Source of the DNA: Corynebacterium efficiens YS-314
Lineage (GTDB): Bacteria > Actinomycetota > Actinomycetes > Mycobacteriales > Mycobacteriaceae
DNA length: 64,000 nucleotides
Assembly: GCF_000011305.1 (NCBI RefSeq)
Contig: NC_004369.1
Span: forward strand, 2,294,001 to 2,358,000
Direction: 5' to 3'
Positions 43,912 to 52,180 of the stretch are shown one piece after another. The number at the start of each line of letters is the position of its first letter. Position 1 is the stretch's first letter. The notes under the pieces are model-generated. The model saw only the letters and a list, made by a program, of their open reading frames with translations. It had not been told where the DNA came from and searched no databases. A program made the position numbers and the translations under genes.

Positions 43912-44301
43912 ATGGACGACAACGGCTTGAAGATCGGTGAGGTCACCGAACTCACGGGATTATCCGCCACCACCCTGCGGCACTACGACAGCCACGGACT
44001 GATCACCTCCTCCGCCCGCAGCCCCGGAGGCTTCCGCCTCTACAGCCAGGACGACCTCCGCCGGATCCTGCTGGTGCGGCGCATGAAACCACTGGGCTTC
44101 ACCCTCGACCAGATGCGCGAGTTTCTTGACGCCGCCGAAATCATCCAGAACCCCGATGACATTCCTGCTGCTGAACGGAAACAGGCGGAGGCCACCCTGG
44201 CCAACATCCGCGAGGAGGCCCGCAACCGCTATGAGAAGCTCCTCAAGCAACTGGGTTACGCCGAGGAATTCCTCGAGCTGGTCACCGGCCTGGAGTCCTG
44301 A
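43912..44301 (+). CDS. MerR-family transcriptional regulator
   Basis: The ATG at 43912 follows a perfect GGAGGAG site and gives 129 residues. The MerR winged helix is clear (LKIGEVTELTGLSATTLRHYDSHGLI, then GGFRLYSQDDLRRILLVRRMKPLGFTLDQMREFLD). It is followed by a coiled-coil dimerization helix. No cysteine is present, so it does not sense heavy metals in the MerR manner. Divergence from the SulP gene suggests it controls that gene, itself, or both. Confidence 0.92.
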   Translation: MDDNGLKIGEVTELTGLSATTLRHYDSHGLITSSARSPGGFRLYSQDDLRRILLVRRMKPLGFTLDQMREFLDAAEIIQNPDDIPAAERKQAEATLANIREEARNRYEKLLKQLGYAEEFLELVTGLES

Positions 44302-44388
44302 GCCCCCTTCGCGACAACTGAAAAAAGGGGCCCGCCTCCCTCACCTGGGAAGGTGGGAGACGAACCCCGGGAGCAGGATGCCGGGTAC

Positions 44389-44529
44389 CTAGAACAGGGA
44401 CACCAGCCATGCGATAACCACGATGACCAGCAGGAGCACCAGCGCCTGGGTCACACGCGACTGCGGGTACTTGCGCTTACGCTTCGGCAGCTCCTGGTCG
44501 CGCTTGCGGAGCTCTTCTGGGTTAGCCAT
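44389..44529 (-). CDS. 46-residue single-span membrane microprotein
   Basis: The ATG at 44529 begins MANPEELRKRDQELPKRKRK, a highly basic cytoplasmic head. One transmembrane helix follows (ALVLLLVIVVIAWLVSLF), reaching the stop codon. An AGAGAAAC ribosome-binding-like stretch precedes the start. It lies 18 bases downstream of the 84-residue membrane protein and is the last gene of the dcp-direction cluster. No family is recognised; the gene is short but its architecture makes it credible. Confidence 0.7.
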   Translation of the reverse strand: MANPEELRKRDQELPKRKRKYPQSRVTQALVLLLVIVVIAWLVSLF

Positions 44530-44547
44530 GAGTTTCTCTGGTGTCCT

Positions 44548-44802
44548 TTAGATAGGTCGGGTTTCGCTGATGATGTGTGTTCCGCCGGGCTTCCTGCGCG
44601 GGCCCTGCCCCCGGTGTGGCCTTGGTGTGCTGTCGCCGCTGGTGATACGCACCGTCCAGGCCCAGAGGAAATCCACGGCTGCGAGCAGTGGCACGGCCAG
44701 CAGCGCACAGACCAGCACCGCGCCCAGGATCACGATCGGCGACTGGATCCACAGCGGTGCCGTGGTCAGGTGCTGGGAGATCCAGTCGAGGAAGGCGGTC
44801 AT
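44548..44802 (-). CDS. Small membrane protein
   Basis: The protein has 84 residues. Its N-terminal half has two hydrophobic helices (WIQSPIVILGAVLVCALLAV and LLAAVDFLWAWTV). A basic, proline-rich cytoplasmic tail follows (TPRPHRGQGPRRKPGGTH). I recognise no family. It starts 41 bases after the peptidase gene and is followed by the 46-residue membrane protein, so the three form a probable operon. Confidence 0.75.
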   Translation of the reverse strand: MTAFLDWISQHLTTAPLWIQSPIVILGAVLVCALLAVPLLAAVDFLWAWTVRITSGDSTPRPHRGQGPRRKPGGTHIISETRPI

Positions 44803-44842
44803 GGCTTAAAACCATACACCGCCCAAACACCATCCCGGGAGT

Positions 44843-46879
44843 CTAGATCGCACCTGCCAGGCCACGGCGACGCAGCAGCGGCTGGATGTCCTTTGCCCGG
44901 CCGCGCAGGGTCTCGAAGGAACGGGAGTAATCGGCGGCCGCACCGCGGGAGAGCACCAGGTCCCGGAACTTCTGACCGGCCTCGCGGGCGGTGTCCTGCG
45001 ATGCCTCCTCCCCGGCGGCACCGGTTTCGGTGAACCAGTCGAAACCATCGGCATCCAGGGCCTCAGCCCACAGGTAGGAGTAGTAGCCGGCGGAGTACCC
45101 ACCGGCGAAGATGTGGTTGAAGTAGGTCGAACGGTAGCGCGGGGCGACATGGTCCACGTCCAGGCCGGCGTGCTGCAGGGCATCCTGTTCGAACTGTTCG
45201 ATGTCGGTGACCGCGGCGGCCTCCTCCGGGGTCAGGGAGTGCCAGGCCAGATCGATGATGGAGGCGGCCAGGTACTCGGAGGTGGCGAACCCCTGCCCGA
45301 ACTGGCGGGAGGCCTCAATGGCGGCGAGCATCTCATCGGGGATGACCTCACCTGTTTCATGGTGGCGGGCGTAGTTGCGCACCACCGCCGGGTCGAAGGC
45401 CCAGTTCTCGTTGATCTGGGAGGGGAACTCCACATAGTCCCTGGGCACCGAGGTGCCGGAGAAACTCGGGTAGCGCACATCGGAGAGCAGACCGTGGAGC
45501 CCGTGACCGAACTCGTGGAACAGGGTGGTCACCTCATCCAGGGACAGCAACGCCTCGCCGGAGGTCGGTTTGGTGATGCCCATGACGTTGACCACCACCG
45601 GTTTCGTGCCCAGCAGGTGCGACTGGTCGACGAAGCTGCTCATCCAGGCCCCACCGCGCTTGGAGGGGCGGCCGAAATAGTCGGTGAGCAGCAGGCCGAT
45701 GCCGGACCCGTCGTGGTCCTTCACCTCCCACACATCCACGCCCTCGGCGTACCCCTGCAGGTCGGGGCGCTTGGTCACGGTGATGCCGTAGAGGCGGTTG
45801 GCGGAGTAGAAGACGCCATCTTCCAGCACACGGGACAGGGGGAAATACTTGCGCAGCTCGGCATCATCGAGGGCGTAATCGCGTTCGCGCACCTTCGCCT
45901 CCCAGAACGGCCAGTCCGCGGCATCGACCTTCTCCCCCGCGGCCTCCGCCTCCTCGGCTGACAGTTTGTACTCCGCCCGTGCATTGGAGGCGGCGCTGGG
46001 TGCCAGATCGTAGAGGAGTCCGCGCACGGCGTCGACATCATCGGCGGTCTCCTCCTCGATGACATAATCGGCATGCGTGGGATAACCCAGCAGCTGGGCA
46101 CGCTCGGCACGCAGGCGGACGGTTTCCAGGAGCACCTCAGTGTTTGATTCCTGCCCTCGCTTCTGGGAGGCCTCATACAGTTTCGCGCGGGCGTCAGGGG
46201 AGGTCAGCACCGCCTGCTCGGCCTGCACGGTGGGCAGCTCCAGGGGAACCACATACCCCTCACGGCCCAGGCTCTCGGCATAGGCTGCGGCCGCCTCCAC
46301 CCGCGCGGGACTGAATCCCGCGAGCTCGGTGTCCTCGAAGGAAACCGCGAGATCCCGGGTGTCCTTGAGCAGATTTCGGCCGAACTGTTCCGACAGGGCG
46401 GAAAGGCGTTGGTTGATCTCCGACAGGCGGGCCTTGCCGGGGGCGTCGAGGGCGGCACCGCGGCGTCGAAAAGCACGCAGGGTGTGGGCCAGCAGGCGCT
46501 CGGACTCCTCATCGGCCGGGGCGGTCAGCGACTCCAGTCGCTGGAACAGCGTGGTGTTGTGGTAGATCGCGTCATAGTGCGCCGCCAGCTTCGGGGCGAT
46601 CTCCTGGGCGATCGCGTCCATCTCATCGGAGGAATCGGTGCCCTGCAGGTTGAAAAACACCGCGGCCACACGGTTGAGCGGCTGGCCTGCACGCTCGAGG
46701 GCCTCCACGGTGTTCTCCCAGGTCACAGGCTCCGGGTTGGCGGTAATACCCTCGATCTCCGCCAGGTGCTCAGCGAGGGCGATCTCGAAGGCGGGGAGGA
46801 AATCAGCGGTCTCGATCGCGGCGAAATCAGGCAGCTGGTAGGGCAGGGTACTTGCGGTCAGCAGGGCATCAACACTCAT
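44843..46879 (-). CDS. dcp: M3-family peptidyl-dipeptidase
   Basis: The 678-residue zinc peptidase of the thimet oligopeptidase family removes dipeptides from the C-terminus of peptides. The zinc motif is LFHEFGHGLHGLLS near residue 450, with a downstream Glu in VEFPSQINENW as third ligand. It lacks a signal peptide, so it acts in the cytoplasm on oligopeptides. Two small membrane-protein genes follow on the same strand. It may equally be an oligopeptidase A. Confidence 0.93.
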   Translation of the reverse strand: MSVDALLTASTLPYQLPDFAAIETADFLPAFEIALAEHLAEIEGITANPEPVTWENTVEALERAGQPLNRVAAVFFNLQGTDSSDEMDAIAQEIAPKLAAHYDAIYHNTTLFQRLESLTAPADEESERLLAHTLRAFRRRGAALDAPGKARLSEINQRLSALSEQFGRNLLKDTRDLAVSFEDTELAGFSPARVEAAAAYAESLGREGYVVPLELPTVQAEQAVLTSPDARAKLYEASQKRGQESNTEVLLETVRLRAERAQLLGYPTHADYVIEEETADDVDAVRGLLYDLAPSAASNARAEYKLSAEEAEAAGEKVDAADWPFWEAKVRERDYALDDAELRKYFPLSRVLEDGVFYSANRLYGITVTKRPDLQGYAEGVDVWEVKDHDGSGIGLLLTDYFGRPSKRGGAWMSSFVDQSHLLGTKPVVVNVMGITKPTSGEALLSLDEVTTLFHEFGHGLHGLLSDVRYPSFSGTSVPRDYVEFPSQINENWAFDPAVVRNYARHHETGEVIPDEMLAAIEASRQFGQGFATSEYLAASIIDLAWHSLTPEEAAAVTDIEQFEQDALQHAGLDVDHVAPRYRSTYFNHIFAGGYSAGYYSYLWAEALDADGFDWFTETGAAGEEASQDTAREAGQKFRDLVLSRGAAADYSRSFETLRGRAKDIQPLLRRRGLAGAI

Positions 46880-47052
46880 AGGGCTTGATCCTAGCTGCGT
46901 TGGGGCGAAGAGAGACGATGTGGGCGCACAAGGCGATCAGAGGCGTTGGATATGCCCGGATGACCTCCACCCTTCCCGGGAGTGTTTCAGGGGCTTGAGC
47001 GGGATTCTGGGAGGGCACTTTTTTAGGGGCGATTGGGCGGCTCCTGGCGCGG

Positions 47053-47187
47053 GGTTGGCATTTTCCGACACACACCACGGTGGAGAAGCCACTGTGTCGA
47101 AAAAGTCGAACCCGGGTGCCGGGGAACCGCGAAAAACTCGACACAGCCACCCCGAAACACCCGTGCTGTGTCGAAAAAATCGAACCC
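47053..47187. repeat. Intergenic two-hairpin palindromic repeat, copy 2
   Basis: Four arms alternate in direction: a degenerate forward arm at 47053, a reverse arm CTGTGTCGAAAAAGTCGAAC at 47092, a forward arm GAAAAACTCGACACAG at 47131 and a reverse arm CTGTGTCGAAAAAATCGAAC at 47165. They form two tandem hairpins, as at 30512-30650, and lie between the divergent peptidase and esterase genes. The arm sequence is shared with copy 1 to near identity, but the loops differ. Confidence 0.75.
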
Positions 47188-47275
47188 CACCCCACAGCCG
47201 CCCCGCATAAGGCGATCAGAGGCGACCAGACCGGCACCCCGCCCACCCGCGCGGCCAGTTGCTAGGGTTGGACCC

Positions 47276-48529
47276 ATGTCTGTTACGGTCTCCTGCCCCG
47301 CCGGCACCATCACCGGTGAACTCGCCACTTTCACAGCACCGGATGGCACCTACAGCATCCCCTATTTCCGTTCCATCCCCTATGCCCGGGCGGGGCATTT
47401 CCAGGATGCGCAGCGCCTGGAGCCCCTGCAGATCGACGCGACGGGCACCCATGATGGTCTGCACCTGACGGTGTCCACGCCGGAGGTCAAATTCGGGGCG
47501 GATTATCCGGTGATCGTGTTCATCCACGGCGGTGGTTACCACTCGGGCACGCGTTTTGATCCGCGGCATGATCCGTTGTTCTTCACCAGTCGCGGGTTTG
47601 TGGTGGTGGAGCTTTCCTACCGCCTGGGGCTGGAGGGGTTTGTGCCCTTCCATGATGATGAGCCGAATCATTACCGGGGCACCGATGACTGCGTGCTGGC
47701 CCTGGAGTGGGTGCAGAAGAATATTGAGCATTTCGGGGGTGATCCCACGAATGTGACGCTGATTGGTCAGTCCGCGGGTGGTGGCATGGTGCTGTGGCTG
47801 GCCCGGCGCGATCATTACCGCGGTGCGTTCCGCCGGGTGGTGGCGTTGTCGCCGAGCTTCCCGCGCGGGTCTTTTGCCAGGCGTAAGGGAGCTTTACGAC
47901 GCACCCTCGGCCGCCCCGTCACCCGCGACGCCCTGGCGAAACTCGACCCCCGGCGGCTGGATCGTGCCTATCAGCGTTTCGCGCGTCGTTATTTTCATGA
48001 CCTGGCGCTCGGCCCCACCGGTTATGACCCCGATGAACTCGCCGACATTGATCTGATCATCACCTCCACCCGGGATGAGATGTACAACCATGCCACGGGC
48101 ATCTCCCTGGACCGCAGGAGGTTCGGTCCCCGTCTGGCGGCGCGGATGCTGGGGGTCTCGGTTCCGGAGTCCTATATCACCCGGGCGCGGCGCATCGATG
48201 ACCGTGTGGTGGGACGCATGATCGGTGATTCCATGATCCGTCGTTATGTGGCCCAGACGGAGAAGGGCTGGTGGATTGAATTCCCGGGCAGGCACTGTGA
48301 TGATCTCGCGGAGATCTTCGTCCGTGACACCGCAGCCCACCGCATCATCGCCTCCTTCGCCCGTGGTGAGACACCACCATGGCCGCAGTACTCGCCGGAG
48401 GACAGGGCGGCGTTGTCGCTGGTTCATGGCGAACCGGAGGTGGTGCGCGACCCGTTGAATCTGGTGCGCACCTCGTTCCTGCCGCAGCGGGGAACCACTG
48501 TGGAGGGGCTCGGTGGCCGGGTGCTGTAG
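47276..48529 (+). CDS. Carboxylesterase type B family hydrolase
   Basis: The start at 47276 (MSVTVSCPAGTITGELATF) gives 417 residues, shorter than the usual 500 or so for the family. The alpha/beta-hydrolase oxyanion region is VIVFIHGGGYHSG, and the nucleophile elbow is VTLIGQSAGGGMV near residue 170. An acidic residue in STRDEMYN and a His near GRHCDD are candidates for the rest of the triad. It has no signal peptide and acts in the cytoplasm on an unknown ester. It contains GCTTTACGACGC at 47891. Confidence 0.87.
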   Translation: MSVTVSCPAGTITGELATFTAPDGTYSIPYFRSIPYARAGHFQDAQRLEPLQIDATGTHDGLHLTVSTPEVKFGADYPVIVFIHGGGYHSGTRFDPRHDPLFFTSRGFVVVELSYRLGLEGFVPFHDDEPNHYRGTDDCVLALEWVQKNIEHFGGDPTNVTLIGQSAGGGMVLWLARRDHYRGAFRRVVALSPSFPRGSFARRKGALRRTLGRPVTRDALAKLDPRRLDRAYQRFARRYFHDLALGPTGYDPDELADIDLIITSTRDEMYNHATGISLDRRRFGPRLAARMLGVSVPESYITRARRIDDRVVGRMIGDSMIRRYVAQTEKGWWIEFPGRHCDDLAEIFVRDTAAHRIIASFARGETPPWPQYSPEDRAALSLVHGEPEVVRDPLNLVRTSFLPQRGTTVEGLGGRVL

Positions 48530-48602
48530 GTGGGTTGGCGTTCACTTATAGCACAAAATGCAGGGTCGACGAGACGTGGAAAATGTCTCTACCCTTGTGG
48601 GT

Positions 48603-50396
48603 ATGACTGACACTACCCCGTTGAGTTCGGACCTGATCCCAGAGAGCACCGCCCGCCCGGTAGTCGATGCCGAGGGCTTCATCATTGAGCATGAGTCGGA
48701 GGAGTACCACACTCCCACCCCCGCCCCCGGTGAACAGCCCTGGGAGAAACATGACCGCGAATGGTACAAGGACGCTGTGTTCTATGAGGTGCTGGTGCGT
48801 GCCTTCTACGACCCGGACAACACCGGTTCGGGCACCCTGAAGGGTCTGACGGAGAAGCTGGATTACATCCAGTGGCTGGGTGTGGACTGCATCTGGGTGC
48901 CGCCCTTCTACGACTCTCCCCTGCGTGATGGTGGGTATGACATCCGGAACTTCCGTGAGATCCTGCCGGAGTTCGGCACGGTGGAGGATTTCGTGGAGCT
49001 GGTTGACCAGGCCCACCGCCGTGGTCTGCGTGTGATCACCGACCTGGTGATGAACCACACCTCCGATCAGCATCCGTGGTTCCAGCAGTCCCGGACGGAT
49101 CCGGATGGCCCCTATGGTGACTTCTACGTCTGGGGGGATGATCCGGAGATGTACAAGGAAGCCCGCATCATCTTCGTCGATACCGAGGAATCCAACTGGA
49201 CCTACGACCCGGTGCGCAAGCAGTACTACTGGCACCGGTTCTTCTCCCACCAGCCGGACCTGAACTATGACAACCCGGCGGTGCAGGAGGCGATGCTCGA
49301 TGTGCTGCGGTTCTGGCTGGATCTGGGTCTGGATGGGTTCCGTCTGGATGCCGTGCCCTACCTGTTCGAGCGTGAGGGTACCAACGGTGAGAACCTGCCG
49401 GAGACCCACGAGTTTCTCAAGCGGTGCCGTCGGGTGATCGATGAGGAGTACCCGGGCCGCATCGTCCTGGCGGAGGCCAACCAGTGGCCCCATGATGTGG
49501 TGGAGTACTTCGGTGAGAAGGAGAAGGGCGATGAGTGCCACATGGCCTTCCACTTCCCGCTCATGCCCCGCATCTTCATGGGTGTGCGCCAGGGGTCCCG
49601 CACCCCGGTCAGTGAGATCCTCGAGCACACCCCGGACATCCCCAAGACCGCCCAGTGGGGTATCTTCCTGCGCAACCATGACGAGCTGACCCTCGAGATG
49701 GTGTCCGAAGAGGAACGCGCCTACATGTACCAGCAGTTCGCCCCCGAGCCTCGGATGCGCGCGAACGTGGGTATCAGGCGTCGACTAGCAACGCTTGTCG
49801 ACGGCGACCGCAACCAGCTCGAACTCCTGCACGGGCTGTTGCTGTCCCTCCCGGGTTCCCCCGTGCTGTACTACGGCGATGAGATCGGCATGGGCGACAA
49901 CATCTGGCTGCCGGACCGTGATGGCGTGCGCACCCCCATGCAGTGGTCCAATGACCGCAACGGGGGTTTCTCCAAGGCAGATCCCGAGCGTCTTTATCTG
50001 CCAGCGATCCAGAATGACCGCTTCGGTTATGCCCAGGTCAATGTGGAAACCCAGCTCAAGCAGGAGAACTCCCTGCTGCAGTGGATCCGCAACCAGATCA
50101 TGATCCGCAAGCAGTACAAGGCCTTCGGCAAGGGCACCTACCGGGAGATCGACTCCACCAACGAGGCGGTGCTGACCTTCCTCCGTGAGTACAAAGGCCA
50201 GACCATTCTGTGTGTCAACAACATGTCGAAGCTGCCACAGGCGGTGGCCCTGGATCTCAGCGAGTTCGCCGGCATCACCCCGCGTGAGGTCTCCGGCGGC
50301 CAGTACTTCCCCACCATCGGTGAGCGCCAGTGTGTGTTCACCCTGGCACCGCATGGGTTCTTCTGGCTCGATCTCACCGGTGAGGAGGAGGAATGA
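48603..50396 (+). CDS. treS: Trehalose synthase (maltose glucosylmutase)
   Basis: The start at 48603 gives 597 residues. The GH13 enzyme interconverts maltose and trehalose. Motifs include VITDLVMNHTSDQHPWFQ, LDGFRLDAVPYLFERE (nucleophile Asp), IVLAEANQWPHDVVEYF (Glu) and IFLRNHDELTLEM. The start is not unique, and the upstream region carries a weak site. The last codons overlap the maltokinase gene (ATGA), giving the TreS-Mak pair that channels trehalose through maltose to maltose-1-phosphate. Confidence 0.96.
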   Translation: MTDTTPLSSDLIPESTARPVVDAEGFIIEHESEEYHTPTPAPGEQPWEKHDREWYKDAVFYEVLVRAFYDPDNTGSGTLKGLTEKLDYIQWLGVDCIWVPPFYDSPLRDGGYDIRNFREILPEFGTVEDFVELVDQAHRRGLRVITDLVMNHTSDQHPWFQQSRTDPDGPYGDFYVWGDDPEMYKEARIIFVDTEESNWTYDPVRKQYYWHRFFSHQPDLNYDNPAVQEAMLDVLRFWLDLGLDGFRLDAVPYLFEREGTNGENLPETHEFLKRCRRVIDEEYPGRIVLAEANQWPHDVVEYFGEKEKGDECHMAFHFPLMPRIFMGVRQGSRTPVSEILEHTPDIPKTAQWGIFLRNHDELTLEMVSEEERAYMYQQFAPEPRMRANVGIRRRLATLVDGDRNQLELLHGLLLSLPGSPVLYYGDEIGMGDNIWLPDRDGVRTPMQWSNDRNGGFSKADPERLYLPAIQNDRFGYAQVNVETQLKQENSLLQWIRNQIMIRKQYKAFGKGTYREIDSTNEAVLTFLREYKGQTILCVNNMSKLPQAVALDLSEFAGITPREVSGGQYFPTIGERQCVFTLAPHGFFWLDLTGEEEE

Positions 50397-51481
50397 GCAT
50401 TGCAGAACACATAGTGAAGGAACGCTTCTACGGTGCAAAATCCCAGACCATCACCGATGTGGATATCGTCCTGGAGAAGAAGTACGGCGAGCACATGCTC
50501 GTGCTCGCCCGGGTCAACGATGCCCTGTACCAGCTGTTCGTGGACTCCGAGGGCTGGGACCGGCTCGTTGATCACGTCGACGAGATCCGCGAGGGCCTGG
50601 GTGTCTGGCGATCCGAGACCCCCTTCCCTGACGGCCCCTACATGCCGCTGCGTGGGGAGCAGTCCAACACCTCCCTGGTGGCAGGCGATGTGATGGTCAA
50701 GTACTTCCGCAAGATCGAACCCGGCCTCAACCCCGATGTGGAACTGCTCAGCCGGATCCCCGACTGCCCACACGTGGCCCCGGTGCTGGGGTACGCCTCC
50801 ACCGAACTCGATGGTGAGGAACACACCCTGGTGATGACCCAGAAATTCATCCCGGGCATCGACGGCTGGAAACATGCCCTGTCCACCGTGGCCGGTAGCT
50901 TCGCCGAGGATGCACGCATGCTGGGTGAGGCCACCGCATCGGTTCACACGGCACTGGCCAGGGAGTTCGGCACCTCCTCCGTACCCGCGGAAACCGTGGT
51001 CGGGGGGTTGATCACCCGCCTCGACGGGCTGATCACACAAGCCCCTGAACTGGCTGACTACCGGGAGGCGGCGGTGACGGTGTACCGGGAGCTGCGCGGG
51101 GAGATCGATCTCCAGCGCATTCACGGTGACCTGCACCTGGGTCAGACGTTATGCACCGCGGACCGCTATATCCTCATCGATTTCGAGGGTGAACCCGCCC
51201 GTCCCCTGGCCGAGCGTAAACTCCCCGACTCTCCCCTGCGCGATGTGGCGGGCATGCTGCGGTCCATCGACTACGCCGCCCACTTCGACGGCACCCACGA
51301 GCAGTGGGGCGCCGAGGCCACGGCTGCTTTCCTCGAGGGTTACGGGACGATGGAGTTGGACCAGCAGCTTCTCGATGTCTACCTCCTGGACAAGGCCCTC
51401 TATGAGGTGGCCTATGAGATCAACAACCGTCCCGACTGGGTGCATATCCCCCTCGCGGCGGTGAAGCAGGTCCTGGGCTAG
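50393..51481 (+). CDS. mak: Maltokinase
   Basis: The 362-residue enzyme phosphorylates maltose to maltose-1-phosphate, the substrate of GlgE in alpha-glucan synthesis. It belongs to the aminoglycoside-phosphotransferase-like kinases. The catalytic loop is RIHGDLHLGQTL near residue 242 and the metal loop is ILIDFEGEPARPL. It overlaps treS by four bases, so translation is coupled. No glgE is in the window. Confidence 0.9.
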   Translation: MSIAEHIVKERFYGAKSQTITDVDIVLEKKYGEHMLVLARVNDALYQLFVDSEGWDRLVDHVDEIREGLGVWRSETPFPDGPYMPLRGEQSNTSLVAGDVMVKYFRKIEPGLNPDVELLSRIPDCPHVAPVLGYASTELDGEEHTLVMTQKFIPGIDGWKHALSTVAGSFAEDARMLGEATASVHTALAREFGTSSVPAETVVGGLITRLDGLITQAPELADYREAAVTVYRELRGEIDLQRIHGDLHLGQTLCTADRYILIDFEGEPARPLAERKLPDSPLRDVAGMLRSIDYAAHFDGTHEQWGAEATAAFLEGYGTMELDQQLLDVYLLDKALYEVAYEINNRPDWVHIPLAAVKQVLG

Positions 51482-51500
51482 AAACCGCTGCCCACAGGAC

Positions 51501-51556
51501 AGCGATGGGCCCGGGGCCGGCGCGTACCTACACCGGCCCCGGGCCCATCTATCGCT
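51501..51556. terminator. Strong bidirectional terminator between mak and idi
   Basis: A perfect 17-base-pair stem (51504-51520 with 51533-51549; arm GATGGGCCCGGGGCCGG) encloses a 12-base loop between the two convergent genes. Directly after it comes GCTTTACGAGCG (51554-51565), a near match to the GCTTTACGACGC word. Confidence 0.8.
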
Positions 51557-51582
51557 TTACGAGCGTCTTTAGACTTTCGGGT

Positions 51583-52161
51583 CTAGGCTTCCGGGTCAAA
51601 GGCCTCAAGGATGGCCTGACGCAGTTCAGGATGGGAAAGCTGGTCCACCATCCAGGGGGAGAAGACGAACGGGGTGGCATCCACCGCATCGAAGACCTTC
51701 TGTGGCTCCTCCCAGGCGAACTCCTCCACCTCGTCTGGCAGGGGCTCCACGAATTCCCCCACGGCGAGGCGCACCAGGTGGACCGGGCAGATCTCCCATT
51801 CCACGATGCCGGAGGAATCCTCAGCCCGGTAACGGTAATCGTCGAGAACAACCTGAATATCCAGGAAGGACCCGAAGTCCAGGCCGAGCTCGGACACACC
51901 ACGACGACGGATCGCATCCGCATTCGTCTCATCCGGTGCCGGGTGACCACACATGGAGTTGGTCCACACACCGGGCCAGGTCTTCTTGCTCAGTGCGCGT
52001 CGGGTCACCAGCAGTTCGCCCCGGGGGTTGAGGATGTAGCTGGAGAATGCGAAATGCAGCGGGGTGTCAGTAGTGTGAACCGTCGCCTTGGGGGCGGTGC
52101 CGATGGCATTGCCCTCTTCGTCGGCGAGCACGACCAGTTCTTCCTCATTTGTCATGCCCAC
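51583..52161 (-). CDS. idi: Isopentenyl-diphosphate delta-isomerase, type I
   Basis: The 192-residue Nudix-fold enzyme interconverts IPP and DMAPP in isoprenoid synthesis. The active-site Cys lies in WTNSMCGHPAPDE near residue 68. The other motifs are FSSYILNPRGELLVTRRA and the Glu in EDSSGIVEWEICPV. It converges with mak and lies just downstream of the ESX-like gene on the same strand. Confidence 0.95.
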   Translation of the reverse strand: MGMTNEEELVVLADEEGNAIGTAPKATVHTTDTPLHFAFSSYILNPRGELLVTRRALSKKTWPGVWTNSMCGHPAPDETNADAIRRRGVSELGLDFGSFLDIQVVLDDYRYRAEDSSGIVEWEICPVHLVRLAVGEFVEPLPDEVEEFAWEEPQKVFDAVDATPFVFSPWMVDQLSHPELRQAILEAFDPEA

Positions 52162-52180
52162 CAGCTTAGCAACCCTGAAG

